Source of the DNA: Apilactobacillus sp. | GTDB lineage: Bacteria > Bacillota > Bacilli > Lactobacillales > Lactobacillaceae | NCBI RefSeq assembly: GCF_025290035.1 | Contig: NZ_JAMBKT010000006.1 | Coordinates: 1-46,901 of the forward strand | Direction: 5' to 3' | Length of the DNA: 46,901 bases | Shown here: piece by piece, positions 29,545 through 38,930 of the stretch | Layout of the letters: the number at the start of each line of letters is the position of its first letter | Position numbering within the stretch: the first letter of the stretch is position 1 | Made by a program: the position numbers and the translations under genes | The notes under the pieces: model-generated | Seen by the model: only the letters and a program-made list of their open reading frames with translations | The model's database searches: none | Told to the model about the DNA's origin: nothing

Positions 29545-29898
29545 ATGGCTAACGTTGAAATTAAACGTGGCGATGTGTTTTATGCTGACCTATCACCTGT
29601 TGTTGGTTCAGAACAGGGTGGGATGAGACCGGTATTGATTGTGCAAAATAATATCGGTAACCACTATAGTCCGACCGTGATTGTAGCCGCAATTACTGCT
29701 AGAATTTCAAAACCAAAGATGCCTACTCATGTGGCAATTAGCGCTGATAAGACTAGAATTGAAAAAGATTCAGTCATTTTATTAGAGCAAATTAGAACAA
29801 TTGATAAGCAACGATTACATGATCGAGTTGATCATTTAAGTGATAAGTTTATGAAACGGGTAGACGAAGCGCTGAAATTAAGTGTGGGTGTTCAGTAA
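29545..29898 (+). CDS. mazF: MazF/PemK-type mRNA interferase toxin
   Basis: MazF (EndoA) is a ribosome-independent endoribonuclease that cuts single-stranded mRNA at short sites and halts growth when its antitoxin is lost. The 117-residue protein matches the EndoA type: [20 protein letters not shown] near residue 6, the catalytic arginine in [11 protein letters not shown], and the catalytic threonine in VAAITAR near 52. The end ([13 protein letters not shown]) is also diagnostic. ATG at 29545 follows AGGGGATG; an ATG-initiated reading from 29536 lies inside this site. It ends in a strong bidirectional terminator. The target motif cannot be read from sequence. Confidence 0.92.
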   Translation: MANVEIKRGDVFYADLSPVVGSEQGGMRPVLIVQNNIGNHYSPTVIVAAITARISKPKMPTHVAISADKTRIEKDSVILLEQIRTIDKQRLHDRVDHLSDKFMKRVDEALKLSVGVQ

Positions 29899-29908
29899 TA
29901 ATATACAT

Positions 29909-29945
29909 AAAAAAAGGATGCGAATTATTCGCATCCTTTTTGTTT
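29909..29945. terminator. Bidirectional terminator after mazF and the CBS-domain gene
   Basis: AAAAAGGATGCGAA (29911-29924) pairs perfectly with TTCGCATCCTTTTT (29928-29941) around TTA. It lies between converging genes. Confidence 0.9.
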
Positions 29946-29954
29946 TGGTAATGA

Positions 29955-30596
29955 TTATTTTTCGTCAGCTAAATCTTCGATTTCAGCAACTCTAAAACCT
30001 TTACGTTCTAGAGCAGCAGTAATACGTTTTAGTAACTCTAAATTAACATCTGCAGGGAGGGTGAACATAACTCTGTGAACTAGTTCGCCTTCTTGCGCAT
30101 CTAAACTGATAACGCTGGCAATTGCAGTGTATTTAGTAATGATCTTAGACATTGCTTCAAGATCGCCACGATTACCTGGAGCTAAAACTGTGACCACATA
30201 ACTACCTACGTTGACGTTCCATGATTGTGATAGCATATCCAATAATCGAGTATGAGTTAAAATACCATAAAAACGATTATTATCATCTAAAACAGAAATG
30301 TATGGTAAGTCTTTTATTGAAAAGAAAATGTGGAAGAATGCTGAGTTCACGTTAATAAACTTAGTAGCATTCTTTAATAGTGTAGTAACAGGTTGTGACA
30401 TATCACCACCTCGTGATTTGTGACGGTAGATATGCATTTTATAGATGTTACCTCTAAAAATGGTTCCAGTTTCATCTAGAATAGGGATACATCTGTATCC
30501 TGAATCTTCTAATGTTTTTAACGCTTCCTCTAATGAAACATTTTCGGAAACAGTAACTAAACTCCCTTTAGGCTTAACTAATGACTTCAAAAGCAT
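29955..30596 (-). CDS. CBS-domain protein with C-terminal ACT-like domain (CbpA-like)
   Basis: The 213-residue protein has two CBS repeats, seen as VSLEEALKTLEDSGYRCIPILDE near residue 20 and the DLPYISVLDDNNRFYGILTHTRLLD segment near 95, followed by a region (SYVVTVLAPGNRGDLEAMSKII) that looks like an ACT-type regulatory domain. Such stand-alone CBS proteins bind adenine nucleotides; Listeria CbpA and CbpB of similar form bind cyclic di-AMP, so that ligand is possible but unproven here. The ATG follows GGGAGGT. A TTGTCA at 30669-30674 on the minus strand may be its -35. It lies downstream of ldh on the same strand but behind a terminator. Confidence 0.8.
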   Translation of the reverse strand: MLLKSLVKPKGSLVTVSENVSLEEALKTLEDSGYRCIPILDETGTIFRGNIYKMHIYRHKSRGGDMSQPVTTLLKNATKFINVNSAFFHIFFSIKDLPYISVLDDNNRFYGILTHTRLLDMLSQSWNVNVGSYVVTVLAPGNRGDLEAMSKIITKYTAIASVISLDAQEGELVHRVMFTLPADVNLELLKRITAALERKGFRVAEIEDLADEK

Positions 30597-30689
30597 ATTG
30601 AGACCTCCCTTTTATTTATTAGAATTTTTCTCATAATCTAATTCTAACATAAAACTAAATTAATGTGTTGACAAATATGATTTAATTCC

Positions 30690-30724
30690 AAAGAAAAAGT
30701 CGAGGCGCAATGCACCTCGACTTT
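30690..30724 (-). terminator. Rho-independent terminator after ldh
   Basis: On the minus strand AAAGTCGAGG and CCTCGACTTT (plus-strand 30715-30724 and 30696-30705) form a stem followed by a T-rich tract. It follows the ldh stop by about 24 bases. Confidence 0.85.
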
Positions 30725-30726
30725 AT

Positions 30727-30747
30727 TAATCTAATTTATAAATTAGA

Positions 30748-30750
<3 letters not shown>
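30727..30750. repeat. Perfect 24-bp palindrome overlapping the ldh stop codon
   Basis: TAATCTAATTTA at 30727-30738 is followed immediately by its exact reverse complement at 30739-30750. The final three bases are the ldh stop codon on the minus strand. The purpose is unknown. Confidence 0.85.
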
Positions 30751-31745
<995 letters not shown>

Positions 31746-31844
31746 TCATTAATTTGGAAAATAGTAATTACAAAGCATGAAAAAATATAAGGTTTTTCCA
31801 GATTTCGATAGGTTTTCCTCCCGATAATAGGGTCCAGACTATGA

Positions 31845-31850
31845 TATAAT
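31845..31850 (+). promoter_or_regulatory. Likely -10 element of the pth-mfd operon
   Basis: A perfect TATAAT lies about 37 bases before the pth start, in the gap that diverges from ldh. I see no clear -35. Confidence 0.5.
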
Positions 31851-31886
31851 TTACATATTATAGTTACGAAAAAGGAGCGTTTTTTT

Positions 31887-32444
31887 ATGAAGATGATTGT
31901 GGGATTAGGAAATGTGGGACCACAATATAAAGAAACCAGACATAATACTGGTTTTATGGCAATCGATGCATTTGCTGAAAAACATGGAGTAGAATTAAAT
32001 ACTCAAAAGATGGAAGCTAAAATTGGAACTACCACTATTAATGGTGAAAAAGTAATGTTGGTTGAACCACTAACTTTCATGAATGAATCAGGTCGTTCAG
32101 TCGGACCATTAATGAAATACTTTAAGTTAGATTTAAGCGATTTAATAGTAATATATGATGACATGGATTTACCGGTCGGCAAAATTAGATTGAGAACTCA
32201 TGGGTCAGCTGGTGGTCACAACGGAATTAAGAGTTTAATTGCGCACCTACAAACTGATAAGTTTAACAGAATCAAAGTGGGAACTGACCACCCAACTAAC
32301 GAAAGTGTCGTTAACTACGTATTAGGTCAATTTACTAAAGACCAAAGAATCGATTTAGATCCAGCATTAGATCGAACTGTCGACGCAATCGAAGAATTTA
32401 TTGATGGAGTCGACTTTAACAAGTTGGAAAATAAGTATAACTAA
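31887..32444 (+). CDS. pth: Peptidyl-tRNA hydrolase
   Basis: Pth cleaves peptidyl-tRNA dropped from ribosomes, recycling tRNA. The 185-residue protein shows the N-terminal GLGNVGPQY, where most relatives read GLGNPG, then the catalytic histidine in TRHNTGFMAID near residue 20, and the signature YDDMDLPVGKIRLRTHGSAGGHNG near 85-108, given here as its ends YDDMDLP and GSAGGHNG. The start follows AAAGGAGCG. It heads the pth-mfd-flippase-rqcP run, the same order as in Bacillus. Its closeness to rqcP groups two ribosome-rescue factors in one operon. Confidence 0.96.
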   Translation: MKMIVGLGNVGPQYKETRHNTGFMAIDAFAEKHGVELNTQKMEAKIGTTTINGEKVMLVEPLTFMNESGRSVGPLMKYFKLDLSDLIVIYDDMDLPVGKIRLRTHGSAGGHNGIKSLIAHLQTDKFNRIKVGTDHPTNESVVNYVLGQFTKDQRIDLDPALDRTVDAIEEFIDGVDFNKLENKYN

Positions 32445-32466
32445 TTAATCAGAGGGGATAACGGTT

Positions 32467-35400
32467 TTGGAATTAAGTCAATTTTTTACACAATTACCAC
32501 AGTTTGAAACAGTTGTAGAAGATTTACAGCCGAAGCATCGTCAGTTAGTAACTGGATTATCCGGTTCAGCTAAGACAATGATGATTGCGGCTTTATTTAA
32601 CGCAACTAAAAAGAATATCTTAATTGTGACAGATACGCTTTCCAGATGTGATGATATCGTAGAAGATTTACAAAACGTTATCGATGAAGATGATGTAATT
32701 GAATTTCCAGTCGAAGAAGTGTTAGCCGCCGAAGTCGCAACTAGTTCACCTGAATATAAAGCTACCCGTGTGCAAGCATTGGCAGATTTATTGGGTGATA
32801 AACCGAAAATTGTCGTGACTTCAGTGTCTGGAACTAAGCGGATTTTGCCATCGGCGGATGACTTTTTAGCTGCTAATTTAACGATTAAAGTTGAAGATGA
32901 TATTGATTTAGATCAAGTCAGAAATCAACTTTATCAAATGGGATACGTCCCAGAAAAAATGGTGGCAGCACCAGGTGAATTTTCTTTACGTGGATCAATT
33001 ATTGATATTTATCCACTGAACTCAGATTATCCGGTCCGAATTGATTTATTTGATACTGAAGTGGATTCACTTCGTTACTTTGATGTTTCCAACCAAAGAA
33101 GTGTGGAAAATATCGAATCGATTAGTATTTTACCAGCAACCGATATGGTGTTAACTTCGGATCAAAAGAATGAAGCGATTGAAAAGCTATCTGCATTATT
33201 GGCAAAACGCCAACCACAATTATTAGATGAAGAACAACAACTAAGATTATCGAATACGGTGGAAGAACTACTTTCTGATGCCCGTCAAGGAGTCATCACA
33301 CCTGATTGGTTAATGTATGCCAAATTAATTTATGATAATGAAACCACTATTTTTGATTATTTAGATGAAGATGGCGTGGTTTTATTTGATGACTACAGCC
33401 GTATTTTAGAAAATAATCAACAATTAGTCGAAGAAGAACAAGCATGGGCAGACGATAAGTTTGAACATGGTGAAATCGTGGCCAATGATTTATACACGGT
33501 CGATTTTAGAGAACATTTCCATAAAATTAAACAAGCAGAAATCTTATTATCATTATTCCAAAAAGGGTTAGGAAACTTAAAACTAACGCAATTAAATGAT
33601 ATTAAAGTCCGTCCAATGCAAAAATTCTTTGGTCAAATGCCATTGTTGAAGACCGAAATTGATCGTTGGCACAGACAAGATGACACTGTCGTTATTTTGG
33701 TTAAAGACAAAGCGAGAATGCAAAAGGTGACGCAAACGCTTGCAGACTTTGAAATTAAAGCAACGCAAACCAATGGCGATGAAATTTTAGAACACCAGGT
33801 GCAAGTGGTTAACGAACGTTTGAAAAATGGTTTTGAATTACCGGTTAAGCAATTAGCGGTAATTACTGAATCAGAAATGTTTACAACCGTGCTTAAAAAA
33901 AGGGCTCGTCGTCAAACTTTCTCGAATGCGGAAAGAATTAAGAGTTATACCGACTTAAAACCGGGCGACTACGTTGTTCATGCTAACCATGGGATTGGTA
34001 AGTATGAAGGTATGAAAACAATGGAAGTCGATGGTAAGCACCAAGACTACATGACAATTGCTTATCAAAATAATGCCAAGTTATTTATTCCGGTGACACA
34101 GTTAAACTTAATTCAAAAGTACGTTTCATCCGAAGATAAACATCCAAGAGTGAACAAACTGGGTGGAAGTGAATGGCAAAAGACGAAGTCAAAAGTACAA
34201 GGAAAGATTGAAGATATTGCCGATGACTTAATTGAACTATATGCCAAACGTTCTAATCAACAAGGATATGCGTTCCCAGAAGATGATGAATACCAAGAAG
34301 AATTTGAAGCAGCCTTTCCTTATCAACCAACGCCTGATCAAGTGAAGAGTTCCGAAGAAATTAAGCGTGATATGCAACAACCACACCCAATGGATCGATT
34401 ATTGGTCGGAGATGTTGGTTATGGAAAAACCGAAGTAGCATTGCATGCTGCCTTTAAGGCAATCGAAGCAGGCAAACAAGTCGCTTTTTTGGTTCCTACA
34501 ACGGTTTTAGCACAACAACACTATGAAACGATGGTCAATCGTTTTGAAGGCTTCCCAGTATCGGTAGCAGTGCTATCAAGATTTAGAACTAAAAAACAAG
34601 TTGAAGAAACTAAAGCTGGTTTACTGGAAGGTTCAATCGATATCGTTGTCGGAACCCATCGTTTATTATCAGATGATATTAAGTTTTCGGATTTAGGACT
34701 ATTAATGGTCGATGAAGAACAACGATTTGGGGTTAAACACAAAGAAAAGATTAAGCAACTACGTTCCAACGTGGACGTCTTAACCTTAACTGCGACTCCA
34801 ATTCCTCGAACATTAAACATGTCGATGATGGGAGTACGTGATTTATCAGTTATTGAAACTCCACCAGCAAACCGTTATCCAATTCAAACCTATGTAATGG
34901 AAGAAAACGCCGGTGCAATTCGAGAAGGCATTACTCGTGAAATGCATCGTGGTGGGCAAGTCTTCTTCATGCATAATCGAGTTTCTGATATTGAAGAAAC
35001 GGTGATGAAACTACAAGCGTTGGTACCAGATGCACGAATTAGTTATATTCATGGTCAAATGACCGAAAACCAATTAGAAACGATTCTATATGATTTCGTC
35101 AACGGGGAATATGATGTGTTAGTAACCACTACCATTATTGAAACCGGGGTCGATATTCCAAACGCAAATACATTATTCGTCGAAGATGCTGACCACATGG
35201 GATTATCTCAGTTGTATCAAATTCGTGGAAGAATTGGTCGTTCCAATCGCGTTGCCTATGCTTACTTTATGTATAAACCAAATAAGGTGTTAACCGAAGT
35301 TTCTGAAAACAGATTGGAAGCCATTCGTGATTTCACCGAATTGGGATCTGGTTTTAAGATTGCGATGCGTGATTTATCATTGCGTGGGGCAGGAAACCTA

Positions 35401-35994
35401 TTAGGGAAGCAACAATCAGGATTCGTCGATTCAGTCGGTTATGATATGTATACTCAAATGCTAGCGGATGCGGTCGCCACTAAACGTGGTAAACGAGCAG
35501 AACAACGTGTCGACACAACCGTTGAAATGGATGTCGAAGCGTACTTACCTAGTGACTACATTGATGACTCGCAACAAAAAATCGAATTGTATAAACGAAT
35601 TCGTCAAATGCAAAATGATGACCAATACCGTGAATTACAATCTGATTTAATTGATCGTTTTGGTGACTACCCAGTGGCAGTCGAAAATCTATTAACGATT
35701 AGTCGAATTAAAATGTATGCAGATGCATCACTAATTGAAAAGATTCGCCAAGTGCCAAAACAAATTGTGATTACACTATCGAGAATTGGAACAGAATTTT
35801 ATGATAGTAAACAAGTTTTAAAAGCGATTGCCCAAACTAACTTTAGATCAATGGTCGGAACTGCCAACGATAAGATGCAGGTGACATTGATTATTCAACC
35901 AAATATGGAAGAACAAGAATGGTTAGCTGAATTAACTAAATTCGTCGTGGCATTAGATAAAGAACACACAGGAAACTTAAATAATGAAAAATGA
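32467..35994 (+). CDS. mfd: Transcription-repair coupling factor
   Basis: Mfd recognises RNA polymerase stalled at DNA lesions, pushes it off with an ATP-driven translocase, and recruits UvrA. The 1175-residue protein has the UvrB-like N-terminal module with a degenerate nucleotide loop (GLSGSAKT near residue 30), the RNA polymerase-interacting region near residue 500 (LKPGDYVVHANHGIGKYEG), the RecG-like motor with GDVGYGKT near 648-655 and DEEQ near 747, and the C-terminal TRCF domain. The start is TTG at 32467 after GAGGGG. Its last 11 bases overlap the next gene, so their translation is coupled. Confidence 0.97.
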   Translation: MELSQFFTQLPQFETVVEDLQPKHRQLVTGLSGSAKTMMIAALFNATKKNILIVTDTLSRCDDIVEDLQNVIDEDDVIEFPVEEVLAAEVATSSPEYKATRVQALADLLGDKPKIVVTSVSGTKRILPSADDFLAANLTIKVEDDIDLDQVRNQLYQMGYVPEKMVAAPGEFSLRGSIIDIYPLNSDYPVRIDLFDTEVDSLRYFDVSNQRSVENIESISILPATDMVLTSDQKNEAIEKLSALLAKRQPQLLDEEQQLRLSNTVEELLSDARQGVITPDWLMYAKLIYDNETTIFDYLDEDGVVLFDDYSRILENNQQLVEEEQAWADDKFEHGEIVANDLYTVDFREHFHKIKQAEILLSLFQKGLGNLKLTQLNDIKVRPMQKFFGQMPLLKTEIDRWHRQDDTVVILVKDKARMQKVTQTLADFEIKATQTNGDEILEHQVQVVNERLKNGFELPVKQLAVITESEMFTTVLKKRARRQTFSNAERIKSYTDLKPGDYVVHANHGIGKYEGMKTMEVDGKHQDYMTIAYQNNAKLFIPVTQLNLIQKYVSSEDKHPRVNKLGGSEWQKTKSKVQGKIEDIADDLIELYAKRSNQQGYAFPEDDEYQEEFEAAFPYQPTPDQVKSSEEIKRDMQQPHPMDRLLVGDVGYGKTEVALHAAFKAIEAGKQVAFLVPTTVLAQQHYETMVNRFEGFPVSVAVLSRFRTKKQVEETKAGLLEGSIDIVVGTHRLLSDDIKFSDLGLLMVDEEQRFGVKHKEKIKQLRSNVDVLTLTATPIPRTLNMSMMGVRDLSVIETPPANRYPIQTYVMEENAGAIREGITREMHRGGQVFFMHNRVSDIEETVMKLQALVPDARISYIHGQMTENQLETILYDFVNGEYDVLVTTTIIETGVDIPNANTLFVEDADHMGLSQLYQIRGRIGRSNRVAYAYFMYKPNKVLTEVSENRLEAIRDFTELGSGFKIAMRDLSLRGAGNLLGKQQSGFVDSVGYDMYTQMLADAVATKRGKRAEQRVDTTVEMDVEAYLPSDYIDDSQQKIELYKRIRQMQNDDQYRELQSDLIDRFGDYPVAVENLLTISRIKMYADASLIEKIRQVPKQIVITLSRIGTEFYDSKQVLKAIAQTNFRSMVGTANDKMQVTLIIQPNMEEQEWLAELTKFVVALDKEHTGNLNNEK

Positions 35995-37573
35995 AAATAA
36001 ATTAGCGATTATTATGAAGGGTGCAATGATTTTATCAATTGCATCCTTAATCAGTAAGATCTTAAGTGCCGTATACAGAGTACCGTTTCAAAACTTAGTC
36101 GGAGATGTGGGCTTTTATGTTTTTCAACAGGTTTATCCAATTTATGGAATTGGAATGGTGTTTGCGTTAAGTGGAATGCCAATGCTGATTTCACAAGTGA
36201 TATCAGAACAAGATTCAATCGAACAGCAAAAGGGGCTATTACGCCAAATCTTTATTGTATTGGCAATCTTTGGAATCGTCGTCTTTTTGGTCGCTCAGCT
36301 TAAAGCGACATCAATTGCGGCAATGATGGGTGACATTCGATTAGATAGTTTGATTCGTGCGGTTAGTTGGATGTTTCTGATGATGCCAATTCTAGCTTGT
36401 TTAAGGGGATACTTTCAGGCTACCTTAGTCATGAAACCAACCGCGTATTCTCAAGTGATTGAACAAATCATTCGAGTGGGATTGATTATCTTGGCAGCCT
36501 ACATTGGAGTTCATCATGGCATTGATCCATATACAATTGGAACGTATGCAATGATTGCAACGCCGGTAGCCGAATTATTCTCGGTCGCAATTTTAGTTAA
36601 GTACTATGTTAAGGACATTAAAAAATTACCGAAAATCAAGGTCTTATCCTATCGAGTATTAATCAAACGAATGGTATTTGAAGGGGGAACCATTTGTTTA
36701 CTATCATCTTTGATGGTATTAATGCAGTTAATTGATTCCTTTACTGTGCGAAAGGGATTAATTATGAATGGTTTATCTATGTTAGACTCACAGGTGGTTA
36801 AGGGAATTTATGATCGTGGCCAACCACTAGTTCAATTAGGATTAGTGATTGCAACATCATTTGCTTCGGCCATTTTACCGTCATTAAGTTTGGCATACAG
36901 AAAAAAGGAACTGAAATCATTTCACCATTTGGCATCAGAAATGCTCCGCGTTAGCATGTTTTTAACAGTGGGAGTAGCAGTAGGGATGATTAGTTTAATG
37001 CCACTGATTAATCGTTTGTTGTTCAACAGTGTTCAACAAAATACAACCATCAGTATTTTTATGATTAGTGTCATTTTAACTACAATGATTACCATTTATA
37101 GTAGTATTTTGCAGAGTGCTAATCATTTTAAGGTGACGATTATATCGATTATAATTGGTTTAACGTTGAAATTATTAATCACGCAAACAATGGTAATCTA
37201 TATGGGAATTAGTGGAGCAAGTATTTCAACGGTGGTTAGTTTATTGATTATGCTAATATTCACCGTTAAATTTGCGCCGAAGACAATTGTTAATATCGAA
37301 CAAAAATGGTCATTTATGTTTAAACTAGCCATTATGGCGATTACGATGTTGGTAATTGAATTAGGATTAATGCAATTACTAGGACAATACGTATTTATCC
37401 ATAGTAGTAGATTACAAGCCATCATCTGGTTAGTATTATTTATCCCAGTTGGGGCAGCAGTATTTGGTGGACTCGCAATCAAGATGAAATTATTAACTTA
37501 TCAAGAATGGCAATCAGTCCCAGTAATAAATAAGTTTATAGATAAGTGGGGATTAAAAAATGAGATTAGATAA
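35984..37573 (+). CDS. MOP-superfamily lipid/polysaccharide flippase (MurJ/SpoVB-like)
   Basis: The 529-residue integral membrane protein has about 14 hydrophobic segments, starting near residues 10-30 and ending near 500, and the SLISKILSAVYRVPFQNLVG N-terminus typical of the polysaccharide/lipid II flippase branch of the MOP superfamily (the Bacillus YabM/SpoVB/YtgP group). Members move lipid-linked cell-wall precursors across the membrane; the exact cargo is not shown by the sequence. It overlaps mfd by 11 bases and the rqcP gene by 14, indicating tight translational coupling. The gene sits where yabM lies in Bacillus. Confidence 0.9.
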   Translation: MKNENKLAIIMKGAMILSIASLISKILSAVYRVPFQNLVGDVGFYVFQQVYPIYGIGMVFALSGMPMLISQVISEQDSIEQQKGLLRQIFIVLAIFGIVVFLVAQLKATSIAAMMGDIRLDSLIRAVSWMFLMMPILACLRGYFQATLVMKPTAYSQVIEQIIRVGLIILAAYIGVHHGIDPYTIGTYAMIATPVAELFSVAILVKYYVKDIKKLPKIKVLSYRVLIKRMVFEGGTICLLSSLMVLMQLIDSFTVRKGLIMNGLSMLDSQVVKGIYDRGQPLVQLGLVIATSFASAILPSLSLAYRKKELKSFHHLASEMLRVSMFLTVGVAVGMISLMPLINRLLFNSVQQNTTISIFMISVILTTMITIYSSILQSANHFKVTIISIIIGLTLKLLITQTMVIYMGISGASISTVVSLLIMLIFTVKFAPKTIVNIEQKWSFMFKLAIMAITMLVIELGLMQLLGQYVFIHSSRLQAIIWLVLFIPVGAAVFGGLAIKMKLLTYQEWQSVPVINKFIDKWGLKNEIR

Positions 37574-37832
37574 ATTTTTGAAGATTTCAAGAATTATTAA
37601 GAGAAGAACAGTAGCGAAAGATATCGCTGATCAAGGTCGAATTACCATCAATGACCGTGTCGCTAAGTCATCATCTAATGTGGTGTCTAACGATGTGTTA
37701 GTGATTAAATTTGGTAACAAAACCTTAACGGTTCAAGTAAATCAATTATTTGAAACAACCAAGAAAGCAGATGCCGATAGAATGTACACTGTCTTGGATG
37801 AAAAGTATGAACGTGACTTTTTTGAAGAATAA
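37560..37832 (+). CDS. rqcP: RqcP, S4-domain ribosome quality-control factor
   Basis: RqcP (YabO) binds the 50S subunit with RqcH and helps add C-terminal alanine tails to stalled nascent chains. The 90-residue protein is almost wholly an S4 RNA-binding domain: MRLDKFLKISRIIKRRTVAKD, seen as MRLDKFLKIS and IIKRRTVAKD, then GRITINDRVAKSSSNV, followed by a short acidic tail. Its start lies inside the last codons of the flippase gene (14-base overlap). Because this family is also labelled Hsp15-like, the functional name rests on gene order and family size. Confidence 0.92.
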   Translation: MRLDKFLKISRIIKRRTVAKDIADQGRITINDRVAKSSSNVVSNDVLVIKFGNKTLTVQVNQLFETTKKADADRMYTVLDEKYERDFFEE

Positions 37833-37922
37833 TTAAATTTACATTAAAAAAGCTAATTGTTTGTTTATTTTTTTAAGGAATCAATTATACTAATAAATAG
37901 TAATTTGAGAGGAGGAATCGAT

Positions 37923-38300
37923 ATGGCTGTGAACAACGTTCATCAACTAGATAATCAATATACTAGAATGAAACAGTCTAGACACAAAGAAATTCTAAAA
38001 AGTAGAAAAAAACGTGGAATTATTCTAGTGTCAACATTCCTCTTAATATTTGCGGTTCTAACCTTTCAAATTATCTCAACTAAACAAAAGGTGAGAAATA
38101 TTTCTGAGCAGCAAGTCCAATCTCAACAAGAACTAAAGAAGAGTAAAGTTGATAATAAGAAATTAAAAGAAAATATTAAGCAGTTGCATGATAATGATTA
38201 CATCCAAAAAATCATTCGCGAAAGATACTATTACACGAAGCCTGGAGAAACGGTATATAGCCTTCCAGGGGATGTTTCAAAAGATGTAACCCAAAATTAA
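37923..38300 (+). CDS. divIC: Septum formation protein DivIC (FtsB family)
   Basis: DivIC forms a complex with FtsL and DivIB and takes part in assembly of the divisome. The 125-residue protein has a short basic cytoplasmic N-terminus, one membrane segment (about residues 32-50, IILVSTFLLIFAVLTFQII), then an extracellular coiled coil (about 53-90) and the family end IRERYYYTKPGE. The ATG at 37923 follows GAGAGGAGGAATCG; an ATG at 37857 in frame has no such site. It follows rqcP in the Bacillus order. Candidate promoter TTGTTT (37861-37866) and TATACT (37886-37891) lies upstream. A weak terminator follows. Confidence 0.93.
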   Translation: MAVNNVHQLDNQYTRMKQSRHKEILKSRKKRGIILVSTFLLIFAVLTFQIISTKQKVRNISEQQVQSQQELKKSKVDNKKLKENIKQLHDNDYIQKIIRERYYYTKPGETVYSLPGDVSKDVTQN

Positions 38301-38331
38301 AATGGTATGAAAAAATACCGTTTTTTTTATA
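38297..38331 (+). terminator. Short terminator after divIC
   Basis: A short stem of AAATGGTAT and ATACCGTTT with one wobble closes a GAAAAA loop, followed by a run of T residues. Confidence 0.65.
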
Positions 38332-38349
38332 CAATTATCATTTGAATGG

Positions 38350-38358
38350 TGCTATACT
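38350..38358 (+). promoter_or_regulatory. Extended -10 promoter of the S1-domain gene
   Basis: TGCTATACT is an extended -10 (TGN followed by TATACT). No good -35 is seen, which fits this class of promoter. Confidence 0.5.
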
Positions 38359-38395
38359 TAAATTACTAATCATTTCTAGGAGGAACATTTTTTTT

Positions 38396-38857
38396 ATGGC
38401 AATTGAAGTTGGAGCAAAAGTTTCCGGCAAAGTATCAGGAATCACTAATTTTGGTGCTTTTGTTGATCTAGGCGAACACAAAACAGGATTGGTTCACATT
38501 AGTGAAATTTCTGATGGCTATATCAAAGAAATTAAAGATGTATTAAAGGTTGGCGACGACGTTAAGGTTAAGGTTTTAAGCGTAGGCGATGATGGTAAGA
38601 TTGCATTATCAATCAGACAAGCTACTGATAAACCGGCACCAAAAGAAAAGCCAGCAGCACAACCTAAGATGGCCAACAATCGTTCAACTCATGGTAAGTT
38701 CGGTGATAATCGTCATCATAATGATAACCATAAAAATAATAAAGCTAATTTTGACGACTTAATGGACAGTTTCTTAAAGGAAAGTGAAAGTCGTTTAGCA
38801 ACAATCAAGAAGAATACAGAAGGTAAGCGCGGAGGCCGTGGCGGTCGTCGTAGCTAA
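38396..38857 (+). CDS. S1 RNA-binding domain protein (YabR-like)
   Basis: The 153-residue protein opens with one S1/OB-fold domain (about residues 1-72: VGAKVSGKVSGITNFGAFVDL, given here as GAKVSGKVSG and NFGAFVDLG, then GLVHISEIS and VGDDVKVKVLSV). The rest is a low-complexity, basic Asn/His/Lys-rich linker ending in Arg/Gly (EGKRGGRGGRRS). The family is known as YabR or general stress protein 13 and probably binds ribosomes or RNA; its role is not settled. The ATG at 38396 follows AGGAGG at a somewhat long distance. It keeps the Bacillus divIC-yabR-tilS order. Confidence 0.88.
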   Translation: MAIEVGAKVSGKVSGITNFGAFVDLGEHKTGLVHISEISDGYIKEIKDVLKVGDDVKVKVLSVGDDGKIALSIRQATDKPAPKEKPAAQPKMANNRSTHGKFGDNRHHNDNHKNNKANFDDLMDSFLKESESRLATIKKNTEGKRGGRGGRRS

Positions 38858-38862
38858 TCATA

Positions 38863-38898
38863 AAAAATGATTGGGGGAAACCTTAATCATTTTATTTT
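38863..38898 (+). terminator. Possible terminator between S1 gene and tilS
   Basis: AAAATGATT (38864-38872) pairs with AATCATTTT (38885-38893), followed by ATTTTT. The tilS ribosome binding site lies only about 20 bases beyond. Confidence 0.6.
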
Positions 38899-38930
38899 TA
38901 CCTAAAAATGTAAAGGAGGATGAGTTTGGG

